Assembly (NCBI GenBank): GCA_936908745.1
Contig: CAKZFX010000019.1
Location: 1-64,000, forward strand
DNA: 64,000 bases
Source: an uncultured Chitinophagaceae bacterium
Lineage (GTDB): Bacteria; Bacteroidota; Bacteroidia; Chitinophagales; Chitinophagaceae
Reading direction: 5' to 3'
Part shown: piece after piece, positions 1 through 9,209 of the stretch
How positions within the stretch are numbered: the stretch's first letter is position 1
Layout of the letters: each line of letters starts with the position of its first letter
Notes under the pieces: generated by a model
The model's database searches: none
Told to the model about the DNA's origin: nothing
What the model saw: the letters and a program-made list of their open reading frames with translations, nothing else
Made by a program: the position numbers and the translations under genes

Positions 1-83
1 ACCCCGGTAACGGTACGTGTTTGGGCAAATGCCAAACTGCTAAACAAAAGTAGCACCGTTAGCAGTGATGCAATTTTTCTCAT
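1..83 (-). CDS. SusC/RagA-like TonB-dependent receptor, N-terminus only
   Basis: Only the first 27 codons are in the window; the gene runs off the left edge. It begins with ATG (complement of 81-83) and encodes a classic signal peptide, MRKIASLLTVLLLFSSLAFA, followed by QTRTVTG. In Bacteroidota this signal peptide followed by RTVTG is the usual opening of SusC/RagA outer-membrane TonB-dependent receptors, whose mature part starts with a carboxypeptidase-regulatory-like beta-sandwich. The family call rests on this short stretch alone, so the transported substrate cannot be guessed. The 171 bases upstream (84-254) must hold its promoter, but I see no exact TAnnTTTG on the minus strand there. 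Confidence 0.55.
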   Translation of the reverse strand, partial: MRKIASLLTVLLLFSSLAFAQTRTVTG

Positions 84-254
84 GTTAACGTTAATTTTAG
101 AATTAAAAGCATTGATTTTCAACGAGAATCGTCCTTAGTCAGAGGTTAAGGCATTATAAGAGACACCTCAACCATGAATTTTGCTGCGCTAATGTAAAGT
201 TTTTTTTAACAAATGCTTAATCTACTTTAAAAAAAACTACCCAATTATTGGAAA

Positions 255-2285
255 TCATAATATGATCCGGGCCTGTAGCTTGACCTCGGTTTTGCGGGAC
301 CCTGGTATTTCGTCGGTACCGGAGCCGATCGCAGTCTTATCCCGGTAAACGGACTGGCTCCATCGCAGCCAAAAGGAGATTTTGGCGGAAAAATCATAGC
401 CGGCCGTGCAGTAGTAGCGAACACCCTTATCAAAAAAAGCCGGTATGGAATAGCTATACAAAACATCATTTTCATACGCATACACTCTTGCGTTATACCC
501 ATCCGTTTCAAAATACTGGAGACGCACGATGGCAGAATAACGGGCAAAAACGGGTTTATAAAGCACATCTGCATAGACGAGGAAGCCATTTTCTTCGTTT
601 GCCCCCTTCTTGTCATACCATACCAATTCTGCCCTGTTGCGTAAAACAAGGCTATGACTGATCTTATAATTGATATGCAGCCGGAAATTTTGCCTTGGCA
701 GGGAAACAAGAAAGTTGGTGACGGTTGAATTACCCGTTTGATTGGCTTGTTTAGTTTCATTCCGGTAACGGGCATACAACTCTACCTGCTTATCAGGAGT
801 ATATGTCAGTTGTACTAAAAAATCAGTGCCTTTGCCGGGCGCATCCACACGGGATTTAAGCCAGGGAAACCGGAAAAGGTCCGCATACCCATCCAAACGT
901 ATTGCCGGCAACGGTCTTATGCTGATGCCTGCATAGAAGCCCGTTTCATTGACCGGGCTTACATTTTCGGTGAATGCATTGCCATTTATTGACTGGTAAG
1001 AAGGAGCAATGCTGCGATGTAAAAAAGAAAAGTCCACCTTCGGATCTGCGCTGATCAATACTCCGTTGATAAATGCTTTGCTGAAATGCTTATCCAGCGC
1101 CGCTTCACCAAAGAAGTGCATGTTCTTATACGTATAAGAATAGTCCACGCTTAGAGTGGCCCAGTTGTTTCCGCTGATCGCATACAGGTTATAAGGTTCA
1201 TCTCTTTTTTGCAGGGGTAATGAAAAACGATAATAAACTCCGTTCAATCCCATTTGTAATCGCCCGTTACGATAAATGATATTGCCACCAAAAGCCGTTT
1301 GCGCCAGTTTATTCCTGTCCGCATTTTCGTTTGCAGTACGGTTATACCCTGAACTGAGGATGGAAGAAACATAGTCATAATTATCAATCGTATCAGCCAC
1401 CACATTCGCACTTAGCTTTCGCAGCGAAGCAAATACGGTTGCTTCTATTTTATTTTTCCGTACCGTTATACCTACACCCCTGTGAAAATTAAATTCACCG
1501 GCCGAATTATACGGTCGTAACACAGCGCTTTGGCGCTTACTGTTCATCACCACTGAACTTTTTTTGAAGGCCAGGCTTTGCCATTGTATCAGCCCTTGTC
1601 CCATGTTGACAGTGAAATCACCAATGGCCAATGACTGAACGATGCCTGCTTTGCGGGCAAATAAATGGAATGAATAAAAATCAAATCCTTTTTGTTGTGC
1701 GCCTTTAAAAAATTGTTCGCCTGCATCTTTATCGGCAGTAAAACCGTATTGTAAACTATTTTTATAATTGTAACGATACCTTACAAATACACGTTGCGGG
1801 CTACCCAAGTATTTATTAACTGATGCCGTATCAAAACCTGCAGAGCGTTCCAGCACCTGTGAAACTCTCAGCAAAAAAACATGCTCACCCCCTTTAAATC
1901 GCTTTAGAAAATCATCTTTTGTAAGCGGGCTATGAATAGTAACAAAAGGAAGCAATTTGCGGATCGTCGCAACATCCCATGAAGGAATCGCCTGCAATTC
2001 ATACAAGCTTATGATTTTTCCTAATAACCGCCGGTAGAGCATAAAATTGGCAACCTGCAATGCATTCAGCATCCGTAGTTCTTTTAATTCTGCTTCATTG
2101 GCTGTGTTTAAGTTGACTGGGTGTTTGCGATAATATTCCATGGCCTGCCAGTACGAATCATCTTCGGTTTCTGTTTCCGTAACCTCGGCCAGGCTTTCTA
2201 ATTGCTGCTCGGTAGCAGTGGGGATTTCCTGTGCATTCACAGTGGTAATTCCACAAAAAACAAATATGATCCACCCTATTTTCAA
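255..2285 (-). CDS. Helix-hairpin-helix domain protein with predicted outer-membrane beta-barrel
   Basis: 676 residues. A signal peptide (about 1-18, ending VNAQ) is followed by an acidic stretch and a ComEA-like helix-hairpin-helix region (about 55-118; HPVNLNTANEAELKELRML and a second HhH-like copy around ISLYELQAI). The remaining 550 residues are rich in alternating aromatic/polar strands (RVFVRYRYNY, LQMGLNGVYYRF, VELYARYRNE) and end in a strand, as expected for an outer-membrane barrel. Proteins of this build are common in Bacteroidota; the function is not known to me. The start is TTG (complement of 2283-2285): an in-frame stop lies three codons upstream and the first ATG would remove the signal peptide. 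The TTG overlaps the stop of the upstream gene as TTGA, suggesting translational coupling. Confidence 0.7.
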   Translation of the reverse strand: MKIGWIIFVFCGITTVNAQEIPTATEQQLESLAEVTETETEDDSYWQAMEYYRKHPVNLNTANEAELKELRMLNALQVANFMLYRRLLGKIISLYELQAIPSWDVATIRKLLPFVTIHSPLTKDDFLKRFKGGEHVFLLRVSQVLERSAGFDTASVNKYLGSPQRVFVRYRYNYKNSLQYGFTADKDAGEQFFKGAQQKGFDFYSFHLFARKAGIVQSLAIGDFTVNMGQGLIQWQSLAFKKSSVVMNSKRQSAVLRPYNSAGEFNFHRGVGITVRKNKIEATVFASLRKLSANVVADTIDNYDYVSSILSSGYNRTANENADRNKLAQTAFGGNIIYRNGRLQMGLNGVYYRFSLPLQKRDEPYNLYAISGNNWATLSVDYSYTYKNMHFFGEAALDKHFSKAFINGVLISADPKVDFSFLHRSIAPSYQSINGNAFTENVSPVNETGFYAGISIRPLPAIRLDGYADLFRFPWLKSRVDAPGKGTDFLVQLTYTPDKQVELYARYRNETKQANQTGNSTVTNFLVSLPRQNFRLHINYKISHSLVLRNRAELVWYDKKGANEENGFLVYADVLYKPVFARYSAIVRLQYFETDGYNARVYAYENDVLYSYSIPAFFDKGVRYYCTAGYDFSAKISFWLRWSQSVYRDKTAIGSGTDEIPGSRKTEVKLQARIIL

Positions 2286-3112
2286 TCTTCTTTATTTTTA
2301 AAATCAAATAACAACAGTAAACCGGGTGTAAGACCTAACAGGTTATGATAACTCACCGTCACATCTGCACGGAAGGATGAAAAAGAAATACCGACACCTG
2401 CATAGATGGTGGATGCCGAAGAAGCCACTCCCACCCTCGTCATTAATTTTGATAGTACACGGTATTGCAATCCGGCATTCACATTGACCGGCTGATCTTC
2501 TTCCTTACTTATTTCTGTACTGATAAAAAATTTTTCCGATGCAGCATACCCTATCCCAATAGTATAAACAGCAGGCAGTTTTTCTTCTTTATTATTTCCA
2601 AATTTTCCGCCAACAGGATTATTAACATGGATACCGGCGCTTAATTGCTCCGTCAAATGAAATATTGTTCCGGCTTCCACAGTTACTGCAGAGGCAGTAC
2701 CGTAGCCGGCTATGCGAATGCCATTATAGTTGAATTGTATACCGGCGTTAATTCTATTGCCAAGCTTTCTTCCATAAGCCAATCCCAGTTTTGTTTCATT
2801 GTAGCTGCTGAAACCTGAATAGTTTGCCTGTAAACCAAAATTTCCTGATTTTGTTTTCACAGCTGCTACGGCCGTATAACTGGCTAATTCCTGCAGCATA
2901 AATTTTCGTTCTGCATAGACAGCTGCAGCGGGATTTTTTAATTGCGCTAATGCAGCCTGGTGGGCCGTAAAAGAAAAAACATCTGTATGATTTATGCTGT
3001 AAGCTCCTGCGCCTGTGTATAAGGCCGCAGCCGGGCGACGGAGTGTTTGCCCAATGGCGGAATGAGTCATCAATGCCGCCGCAAATACGGATAAGCAGTG
3101 TTTTGTTAACAA
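2282..3112 (-). CDS. PorV/PorQ-like outer-membrane beta-barrel protein
   Basis: 276 residues with a signal peptide (about 1-21, ending SAIG-Q) and a body of repeated amphipathic strands (FGLQANYSGFSSYNETKLGL, RINAGIQFNYNGIRIAGYG, TIYAGVGISFSSFRADVTVS). The N-terminal pattern, a mature start listing an all-alanine-rich helix followed by 'NPA', resembles FadL-fold PorV/PorQ relatives that attach T9SS cargo; this is a fold-level inference, not an assignment. It is the first gene of a two-gene unit with the HhH/barrel gene (4-base TTGA overlap). The start is TTG at the complement of 3110-3112; the first ATG (residue 15) would destroy the signal peptide. No clear promoter motif was found in the 107 bases upstream. 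Confidence 0.55.
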   Translation of the reverse strand: MLTKHCLSVFAAALMTHSAIGQTLRRPAAALYTGAGAYSINHTDVFSFTAHQAALAQLKNPAAAVYAERKFMLQELASYTAVAAVKTKSGNFGLQANYSGFSSYNETKLGLAYGRKLGNRINAGIQFNYNGIRIAGYGTASAVTVEAGTIFHLTEQLSAGIHVNNPVGGKFGNNKEEKLPAVYTIGIGYAASEKFFISTEISKEEDQPVNVNAGLQYRVLSKLMTRVGVASSASTIYAGVGISFSSFRADVTVSYHNLLGLTPGLLLLFDFKNKED

Positions 3113-3219
3113 GGGTGGCAGGTTTGGATCAGGTTATAAAAATTGTCGTTTGCTATAGTATAAACCAGTAATATCTTTCTATCAGTTGGCTGTTAGTAGC
3201 GGCAAAAAAGCCAGCTTTT

Positions 3220-3939
3220 TTATTGCATTTGTTTTCGCCATGCTTCAAAAACCTTCCTTTCTGCTGCCGTCAGGCTATCACGTATAAAATCTTTTTCATG
3301 TCCTCCTTCAAGCGTTACACCATCGTTCATAAAATCAATTTTTTTAACAGCAGAGCAACTGTCTATTGTATTTTTAAAAATGCTGAAACGGGAATTCGGT
3401 CTGTCACATCTGAAATAGACAATGGATATATAATCCTGGTTTCTCCACCTTTTGGTATATCTTTTTCTTTGGTATAAAACGTCCTTTATCAATGTGTCAG
3501 GCAAGGCCTTAATAGCTATCACAGAATCAAGCGGTTTTTGACTGTTCTTAAAGAAATCTCCTCCTGCATACTCGTAAAGAGAATCAAGAGTTGGGTAGGT
3601 CTTAAAAGATTTAGCCGTATCTGAAAAAGTATGAAATAATGAGAACTGCTTTTTGTCATAGTTAATATAAGCATAGTGCGTTATGTAAACTTTCACTGTT
3701 TGGACGCCATTTGTATCAATTCTAAAATCCATTAAGCCAATTTCTTTGATTATTTCATTACCTATAAACCAGACTTTTTCCGGCCCGGTAAATGCCGGGA
3801 TTCCTTCATTGGAATATTTACTTATGGTGCTAATAAGAAGGCCCTCCGTTTCTGAATAAACGGAAGGCTGTGTAACTGATTTTTCTGAACATCCCGTAAT
3901 AAGATGAAGGGCAAGAAAGCAAACATTTAATAGTTTCAT
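3220..3939 (-). CDS. Predicted lipoprotein of unknown function
   Basis: 239 residues beginning MKLLNVCFLALHLITGCSEK: a short hydrophobic signal with lipobox LITG-C, so Cys17 should be lipidated. The rest is soluble and mixed alpha/beta with no motif I recognise; a Cys pair (CDRPNSRFSIF..., DSCSAV) lies near the C-terminus. It starts 23 bases after the stop of the preceding lipoprotein gene (3963-5150), so the two are probably cotranscribed. A short AT-rich hairpin (AAAAAAGCCAGCTTTTTT, about 3204-3221) at its end could act as a weak terminator. No family is assigned. Confidence 0.6.
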   Translation of the reverse strand: MKLLNVCFLALHLITGCSEKSVTQPSVYSETEGLLISTISKYSNEGIPAFTGPEKVWFIGNEIIKEIGLMDFRIDTNGVQTVKVYITHYAYINYDKKQFSLFHTFSDTAKSFKTYPTLDSLYEYAGGDFFKNSQKPLDSVIAIKALPDTLIKDVLYQRKRYTKRWRNQDYISIVYFRCDRPNSRFSIFKNTIDSCSAVKKIDFMNDGVTLEGGHEKDFIRDSLTAAERKVFEAWRKQMQ

Positions 3940-3962
3940 CCTGTCTTTTTTAATACTCTTAA

Positions 3963-5150
3963 TTAAAATACCTGGTTAAATGTCCAGCTTTTAGAACCAC
4001 CAACTGTGAAAGATGCTCCATCTTTTGGATATCTTCCCGTAACGGTACTCGAAACCTGGTCTGGCGTATAGGTAACAGTGGCAGACGTTTCCCAGTAAGT
4101 GCCGCCTGTACCGTCGTCGCAAGAATTGCAGGTAGATGTGTAATGGCTGGCCGATTTAAAATAGCCACCATTGGGATGAGAGGGAATTTTGCGACCTCTT
4201 ACATTTTCCATTGAGTTCACACCTGTGCCAGGTGCGGTTGGACTTAGTGGCCCACCAGAGGTATTGTACACATGCCAGCCAAGGGTTCTGTATGCCTCAT
4301 TTCCATCTTCCCAATCCCCTCCGCCACCAGCACCACCGCCGCCGCCATTCGGATCAGAACTTTCATTGGGATCATCACCATTGGCCGGACAATTGCCTAC
4401 CCAGTAAGTATAAAGCAACTGCGAATCAATAATATTGCCGTTATCATCATAGGTAACCCAGAATACACCCCATTCCACGCAATCGCCTTGTGCCCCGTCA
4501 GAATCCATTGTTTGGTTATCGGCAGGCTTGTTTAAACAGCTTGCTTTCAGCACTTCCCATTTATTACTTTTTATTTCATAAGCATCCAGCGTATTATATT
4601 TTATATCATAAAAAAACATTTTTACGTCCTGTATTTGCACAGGGAGCCCCTTCGCTGCCACTTTACGTTCAAAAAGCGTAGCCGCCAGTTGAACAGGATT
4701 GGCCGCCGGCTGGTTTTTTGTCAATAGCTCCACCACCTGCATCTGCATCGGCGCACTGTTGTATTTGTAAAAGACAAATGCCCGCTTTATAAAGTAGTTG
4801 TCTTTTAGCTTCAGCTCATCTTTTTGCAAAGGCACAAGCACATATTCCAGCTGGTCTGCGGAGCCGGTAATCGCTTTTGACCAGTCCAGCTTTTTGGAGA
4901 GTTTATTCATTCTTGCCAATACCCGTAGAGGAGATGTTTCAGGCAGTTCTGAAAAAGGTTTTGCCAGCATCCGGCTTTCGCCGGTCAGTACAGTGCTTAT
5001 AAACCAGCTTTTGGCTTCGGCTATTTCACTGCTATCCATATCTATCTTTTCTGTTTTTTGGCAGGAAAACAAGAAGATGCTTGCAACAGTAAAAACAAGG
5101 ATTAAGGGAATGATTTGTTTCCCAAGGCTTGAGAAAGACATTGATTTCAT
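3963..5150 (-). CDS. Predicted lipoprotein with Gly-rich linker, unknown function
   Basis: 395 residues. The N-terminus has a hydrophobic segment (about 12-29) ending in a lipobox-like LFSCQK, so it is probably a lipoprotein with Cys30 as the anchor. Residues about 31-255 form one soluble domain; then an Asp/Asn/Gly linker (DPNGGGGGAGGGGDWEDGN, about residues 267-285) joins a C-terminal domain of about 105 residues that contains CNSCDDGTGG and ends in beta-strand-like repeats of Thr/Val/Tyr. I do not recognise either domain. The ATG at the complement of 5148-5150 is followed by MKSM; an alternative ATG is three codons in. It probably heads a two-gene unit with the lipoprotein at 3220-3939. 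Confidence 0.6.
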   Translation of the reverse strand: MKSMSFSSLGKQIIPLILVFTVASIFLFSCQKTEKIDMDSSEIAEAKSWFISTVLTGESRMLAKPFSELPETSPLRVLARMNKLSKKLDWSKAITGSADQLEYVLVPLQKDELKLKDNYFIKRAFVFYKYNSAPMQMQVVELLTKNQPAANPVQLAATLFERKVAAKGLPVQIQDVKMFFYDIKYNTLDAYEIKSNKWEVLKASCLNKPADNQTMDSDGAQGDCVEWGVFWVTYDDNGNIIDSQLLYTYWVGNCPANGDDPNESSDPNGGGGGAGGGGDWEDGNEAYRTLGWHVYNTSGGPLSPTAPGTGVNSMENVRGRKIPSHPNGGYFKSASHYTSTCNSCDDGTGGTYWETSATVTYTPDQVSSTVTGRYPKDGASFTVGGSKSWTFNQVF

Positions 5151-5480
5151 TTTGAATTTTTTAATTAATTAAAAAATAGAATGATCAAAGTCTTATGGTG
5201 GCTCTTGCCTATATGAATTCTAAAATAACAAGATTTTTTATATGAAAAACAACATGCCCGGGAAGTGGTATAGCAATTTCGTGAACTGCTAAGTGTTTTA
5301 TAGCAGCAAGTTGTGCATATAATTATAAAATGATTTTCAGGAGGTTTTTTTTAAGCCCATATGCCTCATGCTACTTTCTGCTCAATAGCGAACAGAACCC
5401 AAAACCTGCCTGCGGCAGGCGCAACAGCCCGTATGATTATCATTTAAATGTTTCATAACCCTGCGCTATCCTACAAGTCT
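5151..5480. other. Intergenic region between divergent genes
   Basis: 330 bases without a convincing gene. It holds an AT-rich stretch (5157-5176, TTAATTAATTAAAA type), and a short hairpin GCCTGC-G-GCAGGC at 5408-5420 that resembles the GC-rich palindrome found in the repeat regions further right. The folD promoter begins immediately after. An ORF extending folD upstream to 5448 exists but crosses the promoter and is not likely to be translated. Confidence 0.5.
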
Positions 5481-5488
5481 TATCTTTG
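5481..5488 (+). promoter_or_regulatory. Bacteroidota -7 promoter element of folD
   Basis: TATCTTTG matches TAnnTTTG exactly and ends four bases before the folD ATG at 5493. In this phylum transcription starts a few bases after the element, so the mRNA would be leaderless or nearly so. No good -33 TTTG is seen about 20 bases upstream, only TGTTTC. Confidence 0.55.
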
Positions 5489-5492
5489 CGCC

Positions 5493-6368
5493 ATGCAAAT
5501 TTTAGACGGGAAAAAAGCCGCCCAGGCCATCCGGGACGACCTGAAAATTGACGTAGCCCAATTAGCCATTGAAGGAAAAAAAATACCGCATCTTGCCGCT
5601 ATATTGGTAGGAAATAACGGCGCCAGCGAAACCTATGTAGCCGCCAAAGTAAAAGCCTGTGAAGAAGTGGGTTTTAAATCCACGCTGATACGAATGGATG
5701 CGGAAATAACAGAGAATAAATTACTGGAAACAATAGCTGACCTGAATAACGATCCGGATGTGGATGGCATTTTGGTTCAGTTGCCTTTGCCCAAGCATAT
5801 TTCGGACGATAAAGTCATCAATACCATTGACCCCGATAAAGACGTGGATGGCTTCCATCCTGTAAGTGTAGGCAAGATGGTACAGGGATTGCCCACATTT
5901 ATACCGGCTACGCCGCATGGCATCATGCTGCTGCTGGAACATTATAAAGTGGAAACAAAAGGAAAGCATGCCGTGGTCATCGGCCGCAGCAATATCGTGG
6001 GACGACCGATGAGTGTATTGCTCAGTGGCAACAGCAACCCCGGTAATTGTACGGTAACTATCTGTCATTCGCAGACAAAGGATTTAAAAGAATTTTGTTT
6101 ACAAGCGGATATTATCGTTGCCGCATTGGGCAAACCGGAATTTGTAAAAGCGGATATGGTGAAAGAAGGCGCTGTAGTGGTGGACGTAGGCATTACAAGA
6201 GTGGAAGACGACACACGCAAAAGTGGTTTTAAACTGAAAGGCGATGTGGCATTTGATGAAGTATCGCCCAAATGCGCATGGATAACGCCTGTGCCGGGAG
6301 GCGTAGGCCCGATGACAATTGCGGCACTGATGAAAAACACCTATCGTTCCTGCATGATGAAGAATTAA
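5493..6368 (+). CDS. folD: Bifunctional methylenetetrahydrofolate dehydrogenase/cyclohydrolase FolD
   Basis: 291 residues. FolD interconverts 5,10-methylene-THF and 10-formyl-THF (NADP-dependent dehydrogenase plus cyclohydrolase) in the cytosol, feeding purine and formyl-Met synthesis. Visible family features are the YVAAK catalytic motif (Tyr48, Lys52), DGILVQLPLP, PATPHGIM, the Rossmann GRSNIVGRP and the C-terminal PVPGGVGPMT. The frame is open back to 5448, but the ATG at 5493 gives the standard N-terminus MQILDGKKAA and lies just after a TATCTTTG promoter element, so this start is preferred. queE follows after six bases and is probably cotranscribed. Confidence 0.95.
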   Translation: MQILDGKKAAQAIRDDLKIDVAQLAIEGKKIPHLAAILVGNNGASETYVAAKVKACEEVGFKSTLIRMDAEITENKLLETIADLNNDPDVDGILVQLPLPKHISDDKVINTIDPDKDVDGFHPVSVGKMVQGLPTFIPATPHGIMLLLEHYKVETKGKHAVVIGRSNIVGRPMSVLLSGNSNPGNCTVTICHSQTKDLKEFCLQADIIVAALGKPEFVKADMVKEGAVVVDVGITRVEDDTRKSGFKLKGDVAFDEVSPKCAWITPVPGGVGPMTIAALMKNTYRSCMMKN

Positions 6369-6374
6369 ACAGTG

Positions 6375-7013
6375 ATGAAGGAAAACGCAACAATATTACA
6401 AGTGGAAAAAGCAACGGCATTACTGCCGGTGATGGAGCATTTCTATACGCTGCAGGGTGAAGGTTTTCACCAGGGAAAAGCAGCTTACTTTATCCGCCTC
6501 GGCGGATGTGATGTGGGCTGTGTATGGTGCGATGTAAAAGAAAGCTGGGACGCTGGCAAGCATCCTAAATACAGTATCGAAGACTTAGTGGCCGAGGTCA
6601 AAAAAACACCCACAGAAATAGTGGTGATCACAGGCGGCGAACCATTGATGCACAACCTTGATGCATTGACAGCCGCTATGCAGCAAGCAGGTTTGCAAAC
6701 CAATATTGAAACTTCCGGCTCACACCCGCTGAGTGGTAGCTGGGACTGGATTTGTTTATCGCCTAAAAAATTCAAAGCGCCGCTGGATTCCGTTGTGCCG
6801 CATGCCAACGAACTAAAAGTGGTTGTTTTTAATAAATCCGACTTTGATTGGGCAGAAAAATATGCGGCGCAGGTATCACCCGAATGCAGGCTGTTTTTGC
6901 AACCTGAATGGGATAAAGCCGCCCAAATAACGCCGCTGATCATCGATTATATCAAATCCCACCCCAAATGGGAACTAAGTCTGCAGATCCATAAATATAT
7001 TAATGTGCCTTAA
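6375..7013 (+). CDS. queE: 7-carboxy-7-deazaguanine synthase QueE
   Basis: 212 residues. QueE is a radical-SAM enzyme that contracts 6-carboxytetrahydropterin to 7-carboxy-7-deazaguanine on the route to queuosine. The SAM cluster cysteines are in CDVGCVWC (Cys45, Cys49, Cys52), a CX3CX2C spacing rather than the larger insert of some QueE proteins; the substrate/SAM region shows TLQGEGFHQG, ITGGEP and ETSGS. It follows folD by six bases. A GTG lies directly before the ATG at 6375; the ATG is preferred. The upstream pathway enzymes (folE and two QueD-like genes) are encoded about 40 kb to the right on the other strand. Confidence 0.93.
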   Translation: MKENATILQVEKATALLPVMEHFYTLQGEGFHQGKAAYFIRLGGCDVGCVWCDVKESWDAGKHPKYSIEDLVAEVKKTPTEIVVITGGEPLMHNLDALTAAMQQAGLQTNIETSGSHPLSGSWDWICLSPKKFKAPLDSVVPHANELKVVVFNKSDFDWAEKYAAQVSPECRLFLQPEWDKAAQITPLIIDYIKSHPKWELSLQIHKYINVP

Positions 7014-7091
7014 GCAACTTTTGGCCTTTTATTTTCTTCTTCTCCCGGAATAATTTTGAATTAGTTTCGTTATAGACTAATAATCCTTTGC

Positions 7092-9014
7092 ATGAAATAC
7101 CTTTTGCGCCTTTCTGTTCTTGTCCTGTTTCTCTCCCCGTGCTTGTTTTTGACAGCCCAGCCTTATAATCCTGAAAAAGTTAACAAGAAAGCTGTGCCAC
7201 TCTTTAACAGTGCCATGGCAAAGGCCGAAGACGGTAAAAGCGCCGAAGCCATTCCTTTGCTGGAACAGGCGATCGAAAAAGATCCCCGCTACATGGACGC
7301 TTATTTATTTCTCGCTTCCATCTACAGCGATATGAAAAAATATGATAAATGTATCGCAGCCTATCAAAAAGCATTTGCCATTGACTCCCTGTTTTCTTTT
7401 GAATACCGCCTCCCCTATTCTATTGCCTATGCAGGCAAAGGTGACTTTGAAAAAGCGCTGGAAAATATCAATATCCTGCTGAGTGCAGAAAAACTAAACC
7501 CCAACACCCGCAAGGCAGGTGAGTCAAGAAAAAAAACATTCCAGTTTGCCGTTGATTATGCAAAAAAGAATGCAAATAAAAACTATGTGTTTGCGCCACA
7601 AAATATGGGTGGTGCAATAAACAGCCGCGAATCAGAATACTTTCCTTCACTGACGATTGATAACAACGAATTGGTTTTTACAAGAAACGTCAACCGTTTC
7701 AACGAAGATTTTTACTATAGCAAAAAGGAAAACGGGAATTGGGCCAACGCTGTTCCTATGCCCGGTGATGTGAATACCAGCCAGAATGAAGGGGCACAAA
7801 TGATTTCACAGGATGGTCAATGGCTGGTGTTTACAGGTTGCAACCGGCGTGATGGCTATGGTAGTTGCGATTTGTATATCTCCTACTATACCGATAAAGG
7901 ATGGAGTGAAGCTGTGAATTTAGGCGGCAAGATCAATTCAGAATTCTGGGATTCACAACCTTGTTTATCACCCGATAAACGGGATTTATACTTTGCCAGC
8001 CGCATTCCCGGTGGCGCAGGCGGCAGCGATCTCTATGTTTCGCATTTATTGCCCAATGGCCGCTGGAGCGATCCTGAAAACCTTGGCCCTTCCATCAATA
8101 CGATTGGCGATGAACAATGCCCGTTTATTCATGCGGACAACCAGACATTATACTTTACTTCCAATGGCTTGCCCGGCTATGGCGATGCCGATCTTTTTTA
8201 CAGCCGCAAAGGGCCCAATGGCGTTTGGAGCACACCGGTTAATTTGGGTTATCCTATCAATACCATTCACCAGGAAGGAACACTTTTTATAGCCGCAGAT
8301 GGGAAAACAGCCTACTACTCCAGCGATCGCGAAGATTCAAAAGGCGGCCTGGATATTTACAGTTTTGAATTAAGGACCGACGTTCGCCCTTATAAAACAC
8401 TATGGGTAAAAGGACAGGTGTTTGATAATAAAACAAAGAAAGGTTTGCCTTCGGCTGTTGAGTTGATTGATCTCGCCACCAAAGAACCTTTATCAAAAGT
8501 GCAGACAGATGAAACCGGCAACTACCTGATCACATTGCCTGTCGGAAAAGACTATGCGTTTAACGTAAACCGCAAAGGCTATTTATTTTACTCTGACAAT
8601 TTCCAGCTGAAAGAACATTCACCTGACTCCACCTATACAAAAAACATCCCGCTGCTGCCGATAGAAACAAACGCCAGCATTATCCTGCGCAACGTGTTCT
8701 TTGACGTCAACAAATTTGATCTCAAACCAGAATCACAAGCCGAGTTGGATAAACTGGTTCAATTGCTGAACGAAAATCCAACACTGAAAATTGAGATCAG
8801 TGGTCATACAGATAACGTGGGCAAGCCTGCTGAAAATCTCCTGCTCAGCAATAACAGGGCGAAAGCGGTTGTAGCTTATCTTACTTCCAAAGGAATTGCG
8901 GCCGCACGATTGACATTTAAAGGTTATGGCGAAACAAAACCAGTAGCCGATAACAAATCCGATGAAGGCCGTGCCGCCAACCGCCGCACAGAAGTGAAAG
9001 TAACGGGGCAGTAA
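7092..9014 (+). CDS. PorE-like OmpA family protein (TPR, WD40-like propeller, CRD, OmpA_C)
   Basis: 640 residues with a signal peptide (1-22). Domains in order: TPR repeats (about 30-150; AIPLLEQAIEKDPRYMDAYL), a PD40/WD40-like beta-propeller (about 165-415, recurring SxDxxxLYFxS-type blades such as SPDKRDLYFASR and NTLYFTSNG-like), a carboxypeptidase-regulatory-like domain (about 435-510; VKGQVFDNKTKKGLPSAVEL) and an OmpA_C peptidoglycan-binding domain (about 530-640; ISGHTDN, NRRTEVKV). This is exactly the domain order of PorE, the T9SS periplasmic component that binds peptidoglycan. Bacteroidota have several paralogs with this build, so the T9SS role is inferred, helped by sprA in the same window. 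Start ATG 7092 gives the signal peptide. Confidence 0.8.
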   Translation: MKYLLRLSVLVLFLSPCLFLTAQPYNPEKVNKKAVPLFNSAMAKAEDGKSAEAIPLLEQAIEKDPRYMDAYLFLASIYSDMKKYDKCIAAYQKAFAIDSLFSFEYRLPYSIAYAGKGDFEKALENINILLSAEKLNPNTRKAGESRKKTFQFAVDYAKKNANKNYVFAPQNMGGAINSRESEYFPSLTIDNNELVFTRNVNRFNEDFYYSKKENGNWANAVPMPGDVNTSQNEGAQMISQDGQWLVFTGCNRRDGYGSCDLYISYYTDKGWSEAVNLGGKINSEFWDSQPCLSPDKRDLYFASRIPGGAGGSDLYVSHLLPNGRWSDPENLGPSINTIGDEQCPFIHADNQTLYFTSNGLPGYGDADLFYSRKGPNGVWSTPVNLGYPINTIHQEGTLFIAADGKTAYYSSDREDSKGGLDIYSFELRTDVRPYKTLWVKGQVFDNKTKKGLPSAVELIDLATKEPLSKVQTDETGNYLITLPVGKDYAFNVNRKGYLFYSDNFQLKEHSPDSTYTKNIPLLPIETNASIILRNVFFDVNKFDLKPESQAELDKLVQLLNENPTLKIEISGHTDNVGKPAENLLLSNNRAKAVVAYLTSKGIAAARLTFKGYGETKPVADNKSDEGRAANRRTEVKVTGQ

Positions 9015-9020
9015 ATTTGG

Positions 9021-9173
9021 TTTTACCACAAAGGACACTAAGATTTTTCACAGAGAGCACAAAGGGATTTTCAAATAACTGAAACTTCATTTTTTCTCGC
9101 AAAGACTAACAAAGATTTTATAGAATCTCTGTGCCCTCTGTGTGTATTTACTTTGTGTCCTTTGTGGTTAAAA
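9021..9173. repeat. Long imperfect inverted repeat, CCACAAAGGACAC family
   Basis: The gap between the PorE-like gene and dprA is almost wholly one large inverted repeat. The outer arms contain CCACAAAGGACAC (9026-9038) and its exact complement GTGTCCTTTGTGG (9155-9167); inner arms contain CACAGAGAGCACAAAG (about 9050-9064) opposite CTCTGTGCCCTCTGTG (9127-9142). The transcript could fold into a hairpin of some 150 nt. The same words recur in other intergenic repeats of this window (12407-12560, 23878-24157, 33346-33720). Confidence 0.75.
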
Positions 9174-9209
9174 TGTCTTTTGTAACTTTCCAATAGAATA
9201 CCGTACTCA

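Noticed and set aside
4189..4535. Plus-strand ORFs opposite the lipoprotein gene at 3963-5150
   Set aside because: They are Pro/His-rich shadows of the Gly-rich linker on the other strand.
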